A stretch of DNA of 64,000 nt from Bradyrhizobium erythrophlei (GTDB lineage: Bacteria > Pseudomonadota > Alphaproteobacteria > Rhizobiales > Xanthobacteraceae): contig NZ_LT670817.1 of NCBI RefSeq assembly GCF_900129425.1, positions 5,208,001 to 5,272,000 of the forward strand, given 5' to 3'. The notes beneath the pieces are model-generated. The model was not told the origin of the DNA. It saw nothing but the letters and a program-made list of their open reading frames with translations, and did no database searches. Position 1 is the first letter of the stretch. The number at the start of each line of letters is the position of its first letter. Below are positions 1-8,762 of the stretch, in pieces. The translations under genes and the position numbers were made by a program.

Positions 1-479
1 AGCCAGAGGGCTCCAACTGGCGCCAAATTGCGCCGCTAAACAGGAGACATGGTCTTTTCGGGCTTTATTCCCAAAAATACAATTTCTCGGTCAGTGCCTT
101 TCCTCGCTCCAATTGCTCATTTCGATGACGGCACCTGACCATTGGAGCCGAGTTTTCGTTCCTGAAGGTATTGGGCCCGGGTCGATCACGACGTCTATTT
201 AAATTTCCAGTTCGCCGACGCGTATCCCAGCAAGCGAAGTTCGCCGGAATAAACCGATCGCCTGTCCAGTCTCCTGAGTGACGCGGAATAGCAATGCGGT
301 CTCATCGAACCCTATGGCTCGGCAATCCGCAGGGTTCGCCGGACGCTAAGCCCGCAACCTATTGGTTACGACCGGACCTACCTCAGCGCAGCCCGGGTGC
401 CGGGGCGTTTTGCGAAACGCCATGCAAATCCGCGCGCAGGAAATGATCCAGTCCAACCAAACGAGGAAGGAAGCCGATC
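1..479. other. Stretch without a convincing gene
   Basis: I see no supported gene here. A 29-codon ORF at 49-138 (+) follows an AGGAGA-like site but has no recognisable product. Around 190-420 a frame reads like protein but is broken by stops, which suggests decayed coding sequence. Confidence 0.4.
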
Positions 480-1013
480 ATGCTGAATAGAATAGATACC
501 TCAACAGTCACCCATTCTCACCCGAATGGATTTGCTCAAGTCATAGAGAGACTTGGTCCTGCAATTATGGGCGCACAGTGCGGACTTTTCGTTGCCGCGC
601 TTGTGGCTAAAGCAAATATCGAACCGATCAATTCTATTGGAGCTCTCTTCTCAGCGGTCCTCTACCGCTCTGTCGGCTTCTATTTGAGAACCAACATTCC
701 TTCACTGCCTGCCGGCGCCTCCGACCGCTCCCTATCACACGGCGGTTCGAGTCCGACGGCGTTTGCGATTGCGCTGGCGAGCGGCGCCAGCACATTCCTC
801 GCCGCCTTTGCAGCGCTCGTGTCGGTATGTATGATCGTGCTTGATGAGGCTCCGCCCGTCGTTTGGAATGTCGGGATCGTTTTCTGGTGGATGATCGGCG
901 TGCTGCTGCAGCTTGCCGCTGGCACCGCCGCGCGCCTTGGACAATTCACAGGCGCCCCTGGCGAATTGAAAGCACCGCGACGTTCGCATAACAGGACAGT
1001 CAATCTGGCTTGA
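480..1013 (+). CDS. Hypothetical membrane protein
   Basis: A 177-aa protein with no family I recognise. It has two or three hydrophobic stretches (about residues 28-42, 94-121 and 128-148), so it is probably an inner-membrane protein with a polar, basic C-terminus. The ATG is preceded by a purine-rich GAGGAAGGAAG-like ribosome site about 8 nt upstream, which supports this start. It stands alone: the next gene on the left is outside the window and the next on the right is a frameshifted gene on the other strand. It is somewhat AT-richer than the core genes further right, in keeping with an accessory region. Confidence 0.5.
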   Translation: MLNRIDTSTVTHSHPNGFAQVIERLGPAIMGAQCGLFVAALVAKANIEPINSIGALFSAVLYRSVGFYLRTNIPSLPAGASDRSLSHGGSSPTAFAIALASGASTFLAAFAALVSVCMIVLDEAPPVVWNVGIVFWWMIGVLLQLAAGTAARLGQFTGAPGELKAPRRSHNRTVNLA

Positions 1014-1155
1014 GAGGCTGCAACTCTATCCGCCGACAACTTCCAGATCATATTCATGCCTATCGGGGTGTGGGGGCATCACCTTCCCCACAATCGTTAC
1101 TTATAAATCCCAGCTGTCATCCACCTGCTAGTCCGTTGGCACGTCGAAGGCTTTG

Positions 1156-1975
1156 CTAATTGCGCGGGGCGATGGAGGCACTTCGCTTGGCCGAGAACAG
1201 CTCGTCGAAGCGCACCGAATAACCGATACCGACAATGTAACTGGGCGCGTTGTGATTGAGCCCCACGGCTATGTGGAAATCCACCTGCTGATTTGGACTG
1301 AGACGATACAGACCACCCGAATTCAGGAGTTGGGCGGGACTCCCATTCTCCGGGTAATCACCCACGTACTCCACAAATAGGCTCGCCCTCTCGGTCACAT
1401 TCTTTTCGATGACAAATGTGGCTTCTGTAATCAGCTTGCTGGTCGGGTCCGAGGGACGAAAGAACTCGGTCAAACATTCCACTCAATCCCCACCCGCGGT
1501 CCAATTCCCACGACCACGGGAATTGAAAATAGGGCTGCGAGCCGCGACCGGCTATGCTGGCTGATCCGGTCGGCAACGCCACGCCAAACACCGCCGAGAG
1601 ATCGACCTTTCCGGGGGCTGGGCTGATCTGCCACTTCAGCGCTGGCGCGACATCGGAAAACCCGGAATTTTTGGGACCTTGAACATTTGCAAAGTACGTC
1701 GGCGTGTCCACAAGAAATTCGAGACAGTTCGCAATTCCAGCGCGCAAACGTGTATTTGTGCCGTCCACAAATCGATCGCCGTCCCGCGTGCTGAAATTGA
1801 CGCCGTTTTCGATCTGCAGACTGCCCGCAGGCACAACAAGGCTGGAATTCGTGACGTCAGGTCGATCGGTGGTGATCTCGTCCTTGGTGCTTGGACAACC
1901 GTCCGCCCTTGTAATTGTGCTGAGACAAACAGCCAAGGCCAGCACGACTATTGCGAGCCTGCAAACGAACGCCAA
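1156..1975 (-). pseudogene. Frameshifted outer-membrane/MetA-like protein gene
   Basis: Two overlapping leftward frames form one broken gene. The upstream frame (1975 down to about 1480) starts with a signal peptide (MAFVCRLAIVVLALAVC...) and continues with ITTDRPDVTNSS and a run of beta-strand-like segments, typical of the 'MetA-pathway of phenol degradation / transporter' family of outer-membrane proteins. The second frame (about 1480 to 1156) continues with VEYVGDYP...VDFHIAVGLN and ends YIVGIGYSVRF, as these barrels usually do. The shift lies near 1470-1490. It is either a real pseudogene or a one-base sequence error. If repaired, the product would be a secreted protein of about 270 aa, the expected family length. 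Confidence 0.7.
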
Positions 1976-2152
1976 CTGACCGCCCCTTCAAACCACCATT
2001 GCACTAAGTCTCGAGGTCTTGGCTAATATCTCGCCGCTCAAACGTTAACAGAATTAGATGTTCGGAATATCAGCGCTCGAAGGAGAGTCTTTCCATCGAA
2101 GGGCGCTCATGTGCAACGGTCCAAGTTCCACTCTCATCGGGGATAGCCTGAA

Positions 2153-2356
2153 ATGAGTTCCTTGTTGGGATTCGTTGCGCTCGCTGGCAGTGCGACCGAG
2201 CATGTTCTGGGGTACTTAGAGCGTCACCACTGGTTTTTTGGGGTTCTCGTGATTGGCTATATATTTCATCTTCACGACAAAAGCCTTCATACCAGATTTG
2301 ACGCGCTTGACAGACGGCTTGATGAGATCAGGAAGCGTCTTGCTTGTGACAACTGA
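2153..2356 (+). CDS. Small membrane protein, hypothetical
   Basis: A 67-aa protein with one hydrophobic segment (about residues 25-41) followed by a charged amphipathic tail (FDALDRRLDEIRKRL) that could form a short coiled coil. I recognise no family. Its stop lies just before the end of the convergent gene at 2358-2819. The ATG follows a GGGGATAGCC stretch, so the ribosome site is weak. Its coding status rests on the clean membrane-segment plus coiled-coil architecture. Confidence 0.45.
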   Translation: MSSLLGFVALAGSATEHVLGYLERHHWFFGVLVIGYIFHLHDKSLHTRFDALDRRLDEIRKRLACDN

Positions 2357-2357
2357 T

Positions 2358-2819
2358 TCAGTGCGAAGAGGCCCGTGAATCCAGATAGCAGGGGCGGTAC
2401 ATGGCCGCGAGCTGGCGGCCGCTCAGGAAAATCATGCGCGGGGTGAGCCCTCCGCGTTGGTCGATCCAGCGCCGCACCTCAAATGGATACATGGAATACA
2501 GGGTCTGCGTTGCTCCGGGATTGGTGGTTTTGCGACCGCTGGAACCGGGATCCCAGGCGGCGTGAAATCCAAGCTTGGCGCGGGTGGTCACGCATATCTT
2601 GTCATGAGGAACCGTTCCGAGAACGATGGTGCAGGCCGAGGCACAAAAACCGTCGATGATCACCATCTCGCCCGAGCTACGTACGCCCTTATATTTATCG
2701 ACGTATGTTCCGATCCGGCCGCCAGGGTCCTCCACAATCCGAACCGCCGCGTCGCTTGCTCCAATTCCCGCGAGCAGGGTAGTCGTCGCGAGTAACGTTG
2801 GGAGGCTCTTCATGACCAT
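2358..2819 (-). CDS. Secreted ClpP/crotonase-fold-like hypothetical protein
   Basis: A 153-aa exported protein. Residues 1-24 form a signal peptide. The body carries SSGEMVIIDGFCASACTIVLG followed by GFHAAWD, the pattern of small periplasmic 'ClpP-like' proteins common in Bradyrhizobium, where an (F/S)CASAC segment lies at the oxyanion-hole strand. A classical Ser-His-Asp triad cannot be confirmed by eye, so enzymatic activity is uncertain. The start could be ATG 2819 or, two codons later, ATG 2813; the signal peptide works from either. No operon partner is visible. Confidence 0.6.
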   Translation of the reverse strand: MVMKSLPTLLATTTLLAGIGASDAAVRIVEDPGGRIGTYVDKYKGVRSSGEMVIIDGFCASACTIVLGTVPHDKICVTTRAKLGFHAAWDPGSSGRKTTNPGATQTLYSMYPFEVRRWIDQRGGLTPRMIFLSGRQLAAMYRPCYLDSRASSH

Positions 2820-2980
2820 TCCAGTCTCAAACTGTCGGATCTGAATCTGACCCCCAAAAGTGATGTCAAGCTGACTTTATCTAGTCGCCCGCCGCAGACC
2901 AAGCCGGAAAGCGGGCTCGATTGCCATCCAGAAATGTATATTTCTAGTGGCAATCATATATTCGTGCGCAAGCTGACATT

Positions 2981-3196
2981 CGTCCAGTTCGCGAGCCGGA
3001 AGTGATCGAGGGCCTGATTGTCCGTCTCAAGGCCGAGAAGCCGCACTGGGGTGCGCGCAAGATCCGGGAACTGCTGGTCAGGAGACTCGACGGCGATGTT
3101 CGGGTTCCGGCCAAAAGCACCATCCATGCGGTCCTTGATCGCCATGGCTTGGTCAAGCGCGGCGGCGAACCGCAAACGCGATCTCCGTGTTGTTGA
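2981..3196 (+). pseudogene. Transposase N-terminal fragment
   Basis: The frame reads VIEGLIVRLKAEKPHWGARKIRELL...STIHAVLDRHGLVKR. This is the second helix-turn-helix region found in IS3/IS481-type transposases and related integrase-core proteins, just before the DDE domain. The catalytic domain is absent: the frame stops at 3196 and the following DNA is unrelated. No terminal repeats are visible, so this is an old insertion-sequence remnant. Confidence 0.6.
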
Positions 3197-3235
3197 GACC
3201 TGGTAAGGTTAGAAACTTACAGCGCCCGCTACGGG

Positions 3236-3425
3236 GATCGGCAGGGTCATCTCGAGATCGCGGACCGGTTCGCGGATGAAACTTCGTTACTCGCGTACCG
3301 AAAGCGCATCGGGGATACCGGAATCACGTGGACTTGGAAGGCTCTCACCCATAGGTTTCTCGAGTATCAGAAGCCGAAGCTGAAGGTGAATTCGACGACC
3401 GCAGACTTGGAGGCGCGGCGACCGC
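3236..3425 (+). pseudogene. Possible integrase N-terminal remnant
   Basis: One frame reads cleanly for about 60 codons (ETSLLAYRKRIG...WTWKALTHRFLEYQKPKLK). It resembles the N-terminal SAM-like region of rhizobial tyrosine recombinases, but has neither an adjacent start nor the catalytic R-H-R-Y domain. It lies directly after the transposase fragment. The assignment is from memory of sequence style only. Confidence 0.25.
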
Positions 3426-3571
3426 GATCCTCATCCAGAGCCGATAGGACGAACGAACGCATCGTGGGCGGCGTAAGCCAAGTGTAAGTCGCACCGGTGT
3501 GCCTTCCGAAAGGCTACGGGTTGTTGCAAACTGCATATGTAGCCCGCGATTCGTAGATGTCTTGAGGACCC

Positions 3572-3844
3572 ATGAACGAGACTTTGATATCCGCCTGCAC
3601 GATGTTTCTCGTTCCGGCAACGCTTTTGTTTGGCGCTTTAGGTGTCGCGAACTCGTCCTTTCTCAAAATGCTGGTCTGCCTGCTTGGCGTAGCCACGACA
3701 GGAACATGGCTTTACCGGATATGGTGGTGGACAAATCTGTCATTGATTGATCGCAGAACGACGCTTGGTTTCGCGGGCATGTTTGCGTGCGCGTGGCTGG
3801 TGACATTCTTGGTGCAGTTGAAGAATGTGTTTTTGCTGCGCTGA
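3572..3844 (+). CDS. Small three-helix membrane protein
   Basis: A 90-aa protein that is almost entirely hydrophobic. It has three likely membrane segments (residues about 7-26, 29-48 and 65-86) joined by short polar turns, one carrying DRRTTLGF. I recognise no family. A GAGGACC-like ribosome site precedes the ATG. There is no obvious operon partner; nearby DNA is IS debris on the left and a regulator on the opposite strand on the right. Confidence 0.5.
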   Translation: MNETLISACTMFLVPATLLFGALGVANSSFLKMLVCLLGVATTGTWLYRIWWWTNLSLIDRRTTLGFAGMFACAWLVTFLVQLKNVFLLR

Positions 3845-4166
3845 CTGATCCAGATTGACTAATTTGAGCGCAGCGGAGTCGAAGGCTATCGCCGGGCGGT
3901 TAGAATCCGAGAAATGCACGCCCAAGGCAACCGTTACCGCACACACTTTGGAGGTGACGATGAAGATCTCTTTGGTGCCAGAGGTTTCGCAACGTTGATT
4001 AAAAGCCGCAAGCCACTGAGCGTTCGCCACGCCGAGGAAGAATTCCTTCTTCTCCAATCCGCCCAACTCAACAATGTTAATAGCTTAAGTCTAGCGTGTT
4101 GCAAATTTGTTGCATCGACGGGCAACCCTTCGCCGGAAGTCTGTTGTAGCCCTGCTCTGAGGTGAC
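3845..4166. other. Intergenic region, no supported gene
   Basis: Short ORFs exist in both directions, but none has a ribosome site, a recognisable domain or plausible composition. I see nothing supported in this stretch. Confidence 0.3.
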
Positions 4167-5099
4167 CTAATCCGGGTTCTGGCGCATTCGGCGGCTTACC
4201 CGCCTTTTCGTCCATTCCGGCGAGAATGTCTCGATGAAGTCGTAGACATACCCACGCACAAACGATTCCGGATGCAGTCCGATGAAAGGCGGCATCGGCG
4301 GAATGAGATGACCAGCGTCGAGTTTGTCGAGATCCGGATCGTGTTCAGCCTCGACGCAGAGCGACGGCAGAATGGCCACGCCCAGGCCGCGCGCGACGTA
4401 AGCTTTGACGACTTCGATATTGCCGGCGGTCATCACGACATTCGGACTGAGCCCCGCTCTTTCAAAGGCGCGTTTGACGTTCCAGCCGCCGGACAGGGTT
4501 GGATCGAGTTGTACCACCGGATAACGGGCGATCATGTCGAGCGTGACCAACCGTCGCACCAGCAAGGGGTGCTCGGGCGGCGTTACCAGGCTCAGGGCAA
4601 TCTTGCGCTGGCTCAAGAGCTGCACCACGCCGACACCGCCGCGCGGCGGCTCGCTTAAAATACCCACATCAGCCTCGGTCGATTGCAGCATGTCGAGCGC
4701 ATGTCGTTGCGTGGTCTCGTGCAGGGTAATCTGCACCTTGGGAAATCGCTTGTGAAACTGCTCGATACAATCGGTCAGCAGATAGCGCGCGATGAAATGT
4801 GTGGTGGCGATAGTCAGGTGCCCCCGATCGCCGCGCCTGTAGTCCTCTCCGATACTTTTCAGATTGCCGGCGTCCAATACGATACGCCGCGCGACTTTCA
4901 GAACCTCTTGTCCTGGTTCTGTCATGCCGATGATGCGGCCGCCGCGCCGGAGCAGGACGTCGACAGCCAGGTGCTGTTCGAGAAGACGCACCTGCTTGCT
5001 GATATTTGGCTGCGAAGTGTCCAGGGCATTGGCCGCCCGGGACATCGAGAAACCTTGATCGACGACCTCGCATAGAGCGCGCAATTGCTCGATCTTCAT
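4167..5099 (-). CDS. LysR-family regulator (CysB-like)
   Basis: A 310-aa transcription factor. The N-terminal winged helix-turn-helix (residues 1-60: EQLRALCEVVDQGFSMSRAA, TSQPNISKQVRLLE) is typical of LysR proteins. The rest is the periplasmic-binding-type effector domain, with a CysB/Cbl-like flavour (LTIATTHFIARYLL... and VGILSEPP). The gene is divergent from the ThDP-enzyme operon starting near 5228, with a 128-bp shared upstream region containing an inverted repeat at 5116-5135. By LysR convention it would control that operon in response to a pathway acid. The effector cannot be read from the sequence. Length is normal for the family. Confidence 0.9.
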   Translation of the reverse strand: MKIEQLRALCEVVDQGFSMSRAANALDTSQPNISKQVRLLEQHLAVDVLLRRGGRIIGMTEPGQEVLKVARRIVLDAGNLKSIGEDYRRGDRGHLTIATTHFIARYLLTDCIEQFHKRFPKVQITLHETTQRHALDMLQSTEADVGILSEPPRGGVGVVQLLSQRKIALSLVTPPEHPLLVRRLVTLDMIARYPVVQLDPTLSGGWNVKRAFERAGLSPNVVMTAGNIEVVKAYVARGLGVAILPSLCVEAEHDPDLDKLDAGHLIPPMPPFIGLHPESFVRGYVYDFIETFSPEWTKRRVSRRMRQNPD

Positions 5100-5115
5100 T
5101 TTTGACTATTCCCAT

Positions 5116-5135
5116 CTGGAATGCACCTATTCCAG
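5116..5135. promoter_or_regulatory. Candidate LysR operator (inverted repeat)
   Basis: A perfect inverted repeat, CTGGAAT-N6-ATTCCAG, lies 17 bp upstream of the LysR start codon and about 92 bp upstream of the divergent ThDP enzyme gene. Dyads with an AT...AT core in a divergent intergenic region are the usual LysR recognition sites. Binding by the neighbouring regulator is inferred. Confidence 0.5.
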
Positions 5136-5227
5136 TTTTTTCCGTTTGTAGCATACGGGCTTACGGTTACAACTCGGGATGTTTCAAGCCGACTCCAAAA
5201 TGCCGGCCGCTCGGGGAGGTGTTCTGT

Positions 5228-6919
5228 TTGCCGAAAATGACGGGCTCTCGCTATCTCGCCGAGTCGCTGCACGCTTATGGCGTCAGCCATGTCTTCTTTG
5301 TTCCGGCGGTTGTTCTTCAAGCGATGGCGGAAATGGAGGATTTCGGCATCCGCCGCGTCATGACCCATGGCGAAAAAGCTGCAGCCTATATGGCCGATGG
5401 TTTTGCGCGGGCGAGCCGCAGGCCGGGCATCTGTCTGGCCCAGAATATCGGCGCTTCGAACCTCGCCGCCGGTTTGCGTGATGCGTATATGGCCCGCTCG
5501 CCGGTGATTGCGCTGACCGGAGGCCCAACGCCGCGTTCGCACTACCGTAATTTCTACCAAGAAATCGAAGACTTCACGCAATTCGATCCTGTCACCAAGT
5601 TCAATGCGAGGGTCGAGGATCCGGAGCGGTTGCAGGATCTGCTGCGGCAGGCCTTTCGAACCGCAACATCGGGCTCGCCGGGACCGACACACCTGCAATT
5701 GCGCGGGGCGCTGGGCGATAGCCTCGAAGCGGAAGGCGACTACACGCTCGTCGTGGAAGAGACTCACAGCCGGGTTCCCGCCTATCGGCCGGCACCGGAT
5801 GGCGGGGACATCAAACGCGCGCTCGATATGATCGCCAAAGCGACCCGCCCGATCATCGTGGCAGGCGGCGGAGTGACGATATCGGCGGCGGAAGCCGAAC
5901 TGCGCGCTCTGGCGGAACGACTCAATATTCCGGTGGCGACTTCGCTTAACGCCAAAGGCTCGATCGCCGACAACCATCCTCTCTCCGTCGGCGTCTGCGG
6001 GACCTATTCACGGGCGTGCGCCAATCGCGCGGTCGCGGAAGCCGATCTCGTGTTTTTCGTCGGCAGCCGGACCGGTAGCCAGGTCACGACCAATTGGACC
6101 ATTCCGGCGCCCGGTACGGCCGTCATCCAACTCGACATCGACGGCGAAGAGCTAGGCCGCAACTATCCCAATAGCGTCTCGCTGCTGAGCGATGCCAGGA
6201 TCGGCCTGCGAATGCTGCTGGATGCGGCTGTTTCAAAGAGCGCGACTGAACGGTGCGCCTGGTTGACGCGCATCGGCGCTCTCGTCGAGGAATGGCGCGC
6301 GCTCGAGACCCCGTTGCTGACCTCGTCGGCCGAGCCGATGCGACCGGAACGGCTCTGCCAGGCGATCTCGGATGCGTTGCCCGAGAACGGAACGGTCGTG
6401 GTCGATACCGGCCATTCCGGCATCTGGTCAGGGACCATGATCGATCTCAACCGGCCCAATCAGCGTTTTTTGCGCTGCGCCGGCTCGCTCGGCTGGAGCT
6501 TTCCCGCGGCTATCGGCGCCAAATGCGCCTTGCCCGACACGCCGGTCGTCTGCTTCTGCGGCGACGGCGCCTTCTACTATCATATCGCCGAACTCGAGAC
6601 CGCGGCGCGCTTCGGTCTCAACCTCGTCGTCGTCGTCAACAACAACGCCGCCCTCAACCAGGAAATTCCGCTTTTTGACAAAGCCTATGGCGGCACCCAG
6701 CGCGGGCGCGCCGGCGAGATGTGGCGTTTCCGCCCGCTCGATTTTGCCAAGATCGCGGAATCTTTCGATTGCGCCGGCATTCGGGTGAACCGCCCTCAAG
6801 ACCTCGATGGCGCGTTACGTCATGCCCTCACCCTGAACCGGCCCGTCGTCATCGACGCGACCACCGACGTGAATGCGCTGGCTCGCCCAGCCTGGGGCCG
6901 CCCCAAGGGAGCTTATTGA
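5228..6919 (+). CDS. Thiamine-diphosphate-dependent enzyme (acetolactate synthase-like)
   Basis: About 563 aa with the three-domain ThDP-enzyme layout. The N-terminal pyrimidine-binding domain has the catalytic Glu in THGEKAAAYMADGFAR (about residue 49). The central domain has PIIVAGGGVTIS and VFFVGSRTGSQ. The C-terminal diphosphate-binding domain has GDGAFYYHIAELETAA...VVVVNNN. Such proteins carboligate or decarboxylate 2-oxo acids; the substrate is not readable, and the position among lactonase-like and cupin genes favours a catabolic role over branched-chain amino-acid synthesis. GGGAGG at 5214-5219 sits 8 nt before TTG 5228 and 17 nt before ATG 5237, so TTG is preferred; ATG 5237 is the alternative. 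First gene of the operon; it ends 2 bp before the next. Confidence 0.85.
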   Translation: MPKMTGSRYLAESLHAYGVSHVFFVPAVVLQAMAEMEDFGIRRVMTHGEKAAAYMADGFARASRRPGICLAQNIGASNLAAGLRDAYMARSPVIALTGGPTPRSHYRNFYQEIEDFTQFDPVTKFNARVEDPERLQDLLRQAFRTATSGSPGPTHLQLRGALGDSLEAEGDYTLVVEETHSRVPAYRPAPDGGDIKRALDMIAKATRPIIVAGGGVTISAAEAELRALAERLNIPVATSLNAKGSIADNHPLSVGVCGTYSRACANRAVAEADLVFFVGSRTGSQVTTNWTIPAPGTAVIQLDIDGEELGRNYPNSVSLLSDARIGLRMLLDAAVSKSATERCAWLTRIGALVEEWRALETPLLTSSAEPMRPERLCQAISDALPENGTVVVDTGHSGIWSGTMIDLNRPNQRFLRCAGSLGWSFPAAIGAKCALPDTPVVCFCGDGAFYYHIAELETAARFGLNLVVVVNNNAALNQEIPLFDKAYGGTQRGRAGEMWRFRPLDFAKIAESFDCAGIRVNRPQDLDGALRHALTLNRPVVIDATTDVNALARPAWGRPKGAY

Positions 6920-6921
6920 AG

Positions 6922-7818
6922 ATGCAGGTCGAATTTCTGGCACCCGGCATGCGTGACGTCGCCGATCCCGATCCTCCTTTGATCGAGATCGTCCGCGGCT
7001 TGATCTTCGGAGAAGGACCGGTCTGGGACCGCAACCAAAAGTGGCTGTATTTCGTCGACATCATCGGCGACAAAGTCCTGAAATGGATACCGGGCATCGG
7101 CGTCGAAACCGTGCTGGCGCCGTCCGGGCACCTCAACGGGATGACACTCGATCATCAGGGGCGGCTGATCATTGCCGGCTGGTCGTCACGCAATGTCTGG
7201 CGGCTTGAAGAGGACGGCTCCCTCGTCTCCCTCGCCTCGCACTATGAAGGCAAGAAGATCAGTTCGCCGAACGACATCGTCGTGAAGTCGGACGGCACGA
7301 TCTACTGGACCGAAATGCAGAACGGCTTGCTGATCCCCGGCATGGAGGGCAACGATTGTCAGCGCTACCTCGACTGGCAGGGCGTGTTTCGCATGACCGC
7401 GGATGGCGCGTTGACCCCGATGGTCACCGATTTTGCCGGCTCGAACGGCCTGGCTTTCTCGCCGGACGAGAAACGCATGTATGTCAACGACACGCCGCGG
7501 GCCCATATTCGTGTCTTCGACATGAGATCGGACGGCTCGTTCGGCGAAGGCCGCCTGTTCTATACGCTGCAGGGCGACGAGCCGGGCCATGCCGACGGCA
7601 TGAAGGTCGATGCTCAGGGAAACGTCTATTGCACCGGTCCGGTCGGCGTACACGTGATTGCGCCCGACGGCACCTTGCTGGGGCGCATGCACGTGCCAGG
7701 CGTGTGCACCAACATGGCCTGGGGCGACGATGATTGGCGCACGCTCTACATCACCACGCGCAATTGCGTGTTCCGCACCCGGCTGAAGATCCCTGGCATT
7801 CCCGTAGGAGCGGTTTAA
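6922..7818 (+). CDS. SMP-30/gluconolactonase-family protein
   Basis: A 298-aa six-bladed beta-propeller of the SMP-30/regucalcin/lactonase family, which hydrolyses sugar-acid lactones with a divalent metal. The canonical metal and substrate residues appear to be present: Glu31 in GEGPVWD, Asn117 in SSPNDIVV, Asn175 in GSNGLAFSPDEK and Asp225 in ADGMKVD. ATG 6922 is preceded by AAGGGAG 10 nt upstream, which lies inside the end of the ThDP gene, so the two are translationally linked. It overlaps the next SMP-30 paralogue by one base (TAATG). It probably opens a lactone in the same pathway; the substrate is unknown. Confidence 0.85.
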   Translation: MQVEFLAPGMRDVADPDPPLIEIVRGLIFGEGPVWDRNQKWLYFVDIIGDKVLKWIPGIGVETVLAPSGHLNGMTLDHQGRLIIAGWSSRNVWRLEEDGSLVSLASHYEGKKISSPNDIVVKSDGTIYWTEMQNGLLIPGMEGNDCQRYLDWQGVFRMTADGALTPMVTDFAGSNGLAFSPDEKRMYVNDTPRAHIRVFDMRSDGSFGEGRLFYTLQGDEPGHADGMKVDAQGNVYCTGPVGVHVIAPDGTLLGRMHVPGVCTNMAWGDDDWRTLYITTRNCVFRTRLKIPGIPVGAV

Positions 7819-8732
7819 TGGCGTGGGAATTCGAACGCGTCGCCGGCCCCTTCAACGGCCCGACCGGCGGCCTCGTCTGGGACGGGAAGACCATCGTCTT
7901 TGCTGCGGTTCTCGAAAGCCGTCTGCTGCGTTACGATCCCGGCGGTGGCGGCGTCGAGGAAATCCGGCGCTTCACCAACCGCATCAACGGACTAGCGCTG
8001 ACGCCCGACGGTCGTTTCTACGGCTGCCAGGAAGGCAGCCGCCGGATCATCGAGATGAATGCCGATGGATCCGCGGCGCCGCTTGGAGCCACGCTTGACG
8101 GGCAGCGTATCAATTTTCCGAGCGATCTGACGGTCGACCGCACTAGCCGTATCTGGTTCACCGATCCCTACCATCACCTGCCATCCCATGGGCCGCAGAT
8201 ATTCCCAAATTTGCCGCACGCCTCGGTGCTGCGGCTTTCCCGTCATCACGTGACCCATGACTGGATCATCGAGCGCCTGACCTTCGACACGGCGGCGCCG
8301 CGCTGCCTCGCGCTCTCTGCCGATGAGCGGACGCTCTATGTCGGCGAAGGCGATGCCTTGAGTGAAGCGCGTGAATTGCGCGCCTATCCCGTCGATGCGA
8401 CCGGTCGTCTCGGCAGCCCGCGGCTCCTGCATAGTTTCGGCCGCGACCACCGCGGGACACAGCGTGGCGCGGAAGGCCTCTGCCTCGATGCCGACGGCAA
8501 CATCATCGTCTGCGCCGGATCCGACCAGGCCGGACCGGGGTCGCTGATCTACATCGTGTCACCGGCAGGCCGGATCCTGGAAACACAGGCATTCCCGGAT
8601 AATTGTCCGATGCGGTGCACATTCGGCGGCAAAGGTCTGGACGAACTCTACGTCACCAGCGGAACCGGCCATCTCTGGCGCGCCCGGCAGACGGGCCGGG
8701 TCGGGCTCAGCGCCGGCAAGCCTGCCGCATGA
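7818..8732 (+). CDS. Divergent SMP-30-like beta-propeller, metal site altered
   Basis: A 304-aa paralogue of the preceding gene with the same propeller rhythm (GGLVWDGK, INGLALTPDGRFYG, SDLTVDRTSRIWFTDP, LALSADERTLYVGEG, AEGLCLDADGNI). By eye the four metal/substrate positions have all changed: Glu to Gly17, Asn to Ser102, Asn to Arg162 and Asp to Glu219. It may therefore bind a ligand without lactonase chemistry, or use a different site. The start ATG overlaps the stop of the upstream gene (TAATG), typical of translational coupling. The pairing with an intact paralogue suggests a related substrate. Confidence 0.8.
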   Translation: MAWEFERVAGPFNGPTGGLVWDGKTIVFAAVLESRLLRYDPGGGGVEEIRRFTNRINGLALTPDGRFYGCQEGSRRIIEMNADGSAAPLGATLDGQRINFPSDLTVDRTSRIWFTDPYHHLPSHGPQIFPNLPHASVLRLSRHHVTHDWIIERLTFDTAAPRCLALSADERTLYVGEGDALSEARELRAYPVDATGRLGSPRLLHSFGRDHRGTQRGAEGLCLDADGNIIVCAGSDQAGPGSLIYIVSPAGRILETQAFPDNCPMRCTFGGKGLDELYVTSGTGHLWRARQTGRVGLSAGKPAA

Positions 8733-8762
8733 TACATTTTCTGCGTCGATCCGGAGGCAAGC

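Noticed and set aside
49..138. 29-codon ORF with AGGAGA upstream
   Set aside because: No family, no conserved feature and no neighbour; good ribosome-site-like strings occur by chance in purine-rich DNA.
680..1057. Minus-strand ORF opposite the membrane protein at 480-1013
   Set aside because: Shadow of the real gene; Pro/Ala/Ser-rich text typical of antisense frames in high-GC DNA.
3740..4066. 108-codon minus-strand ORF
   Set aside because: No ribosome site or domain, and it overlaps the small membrane protein gene.
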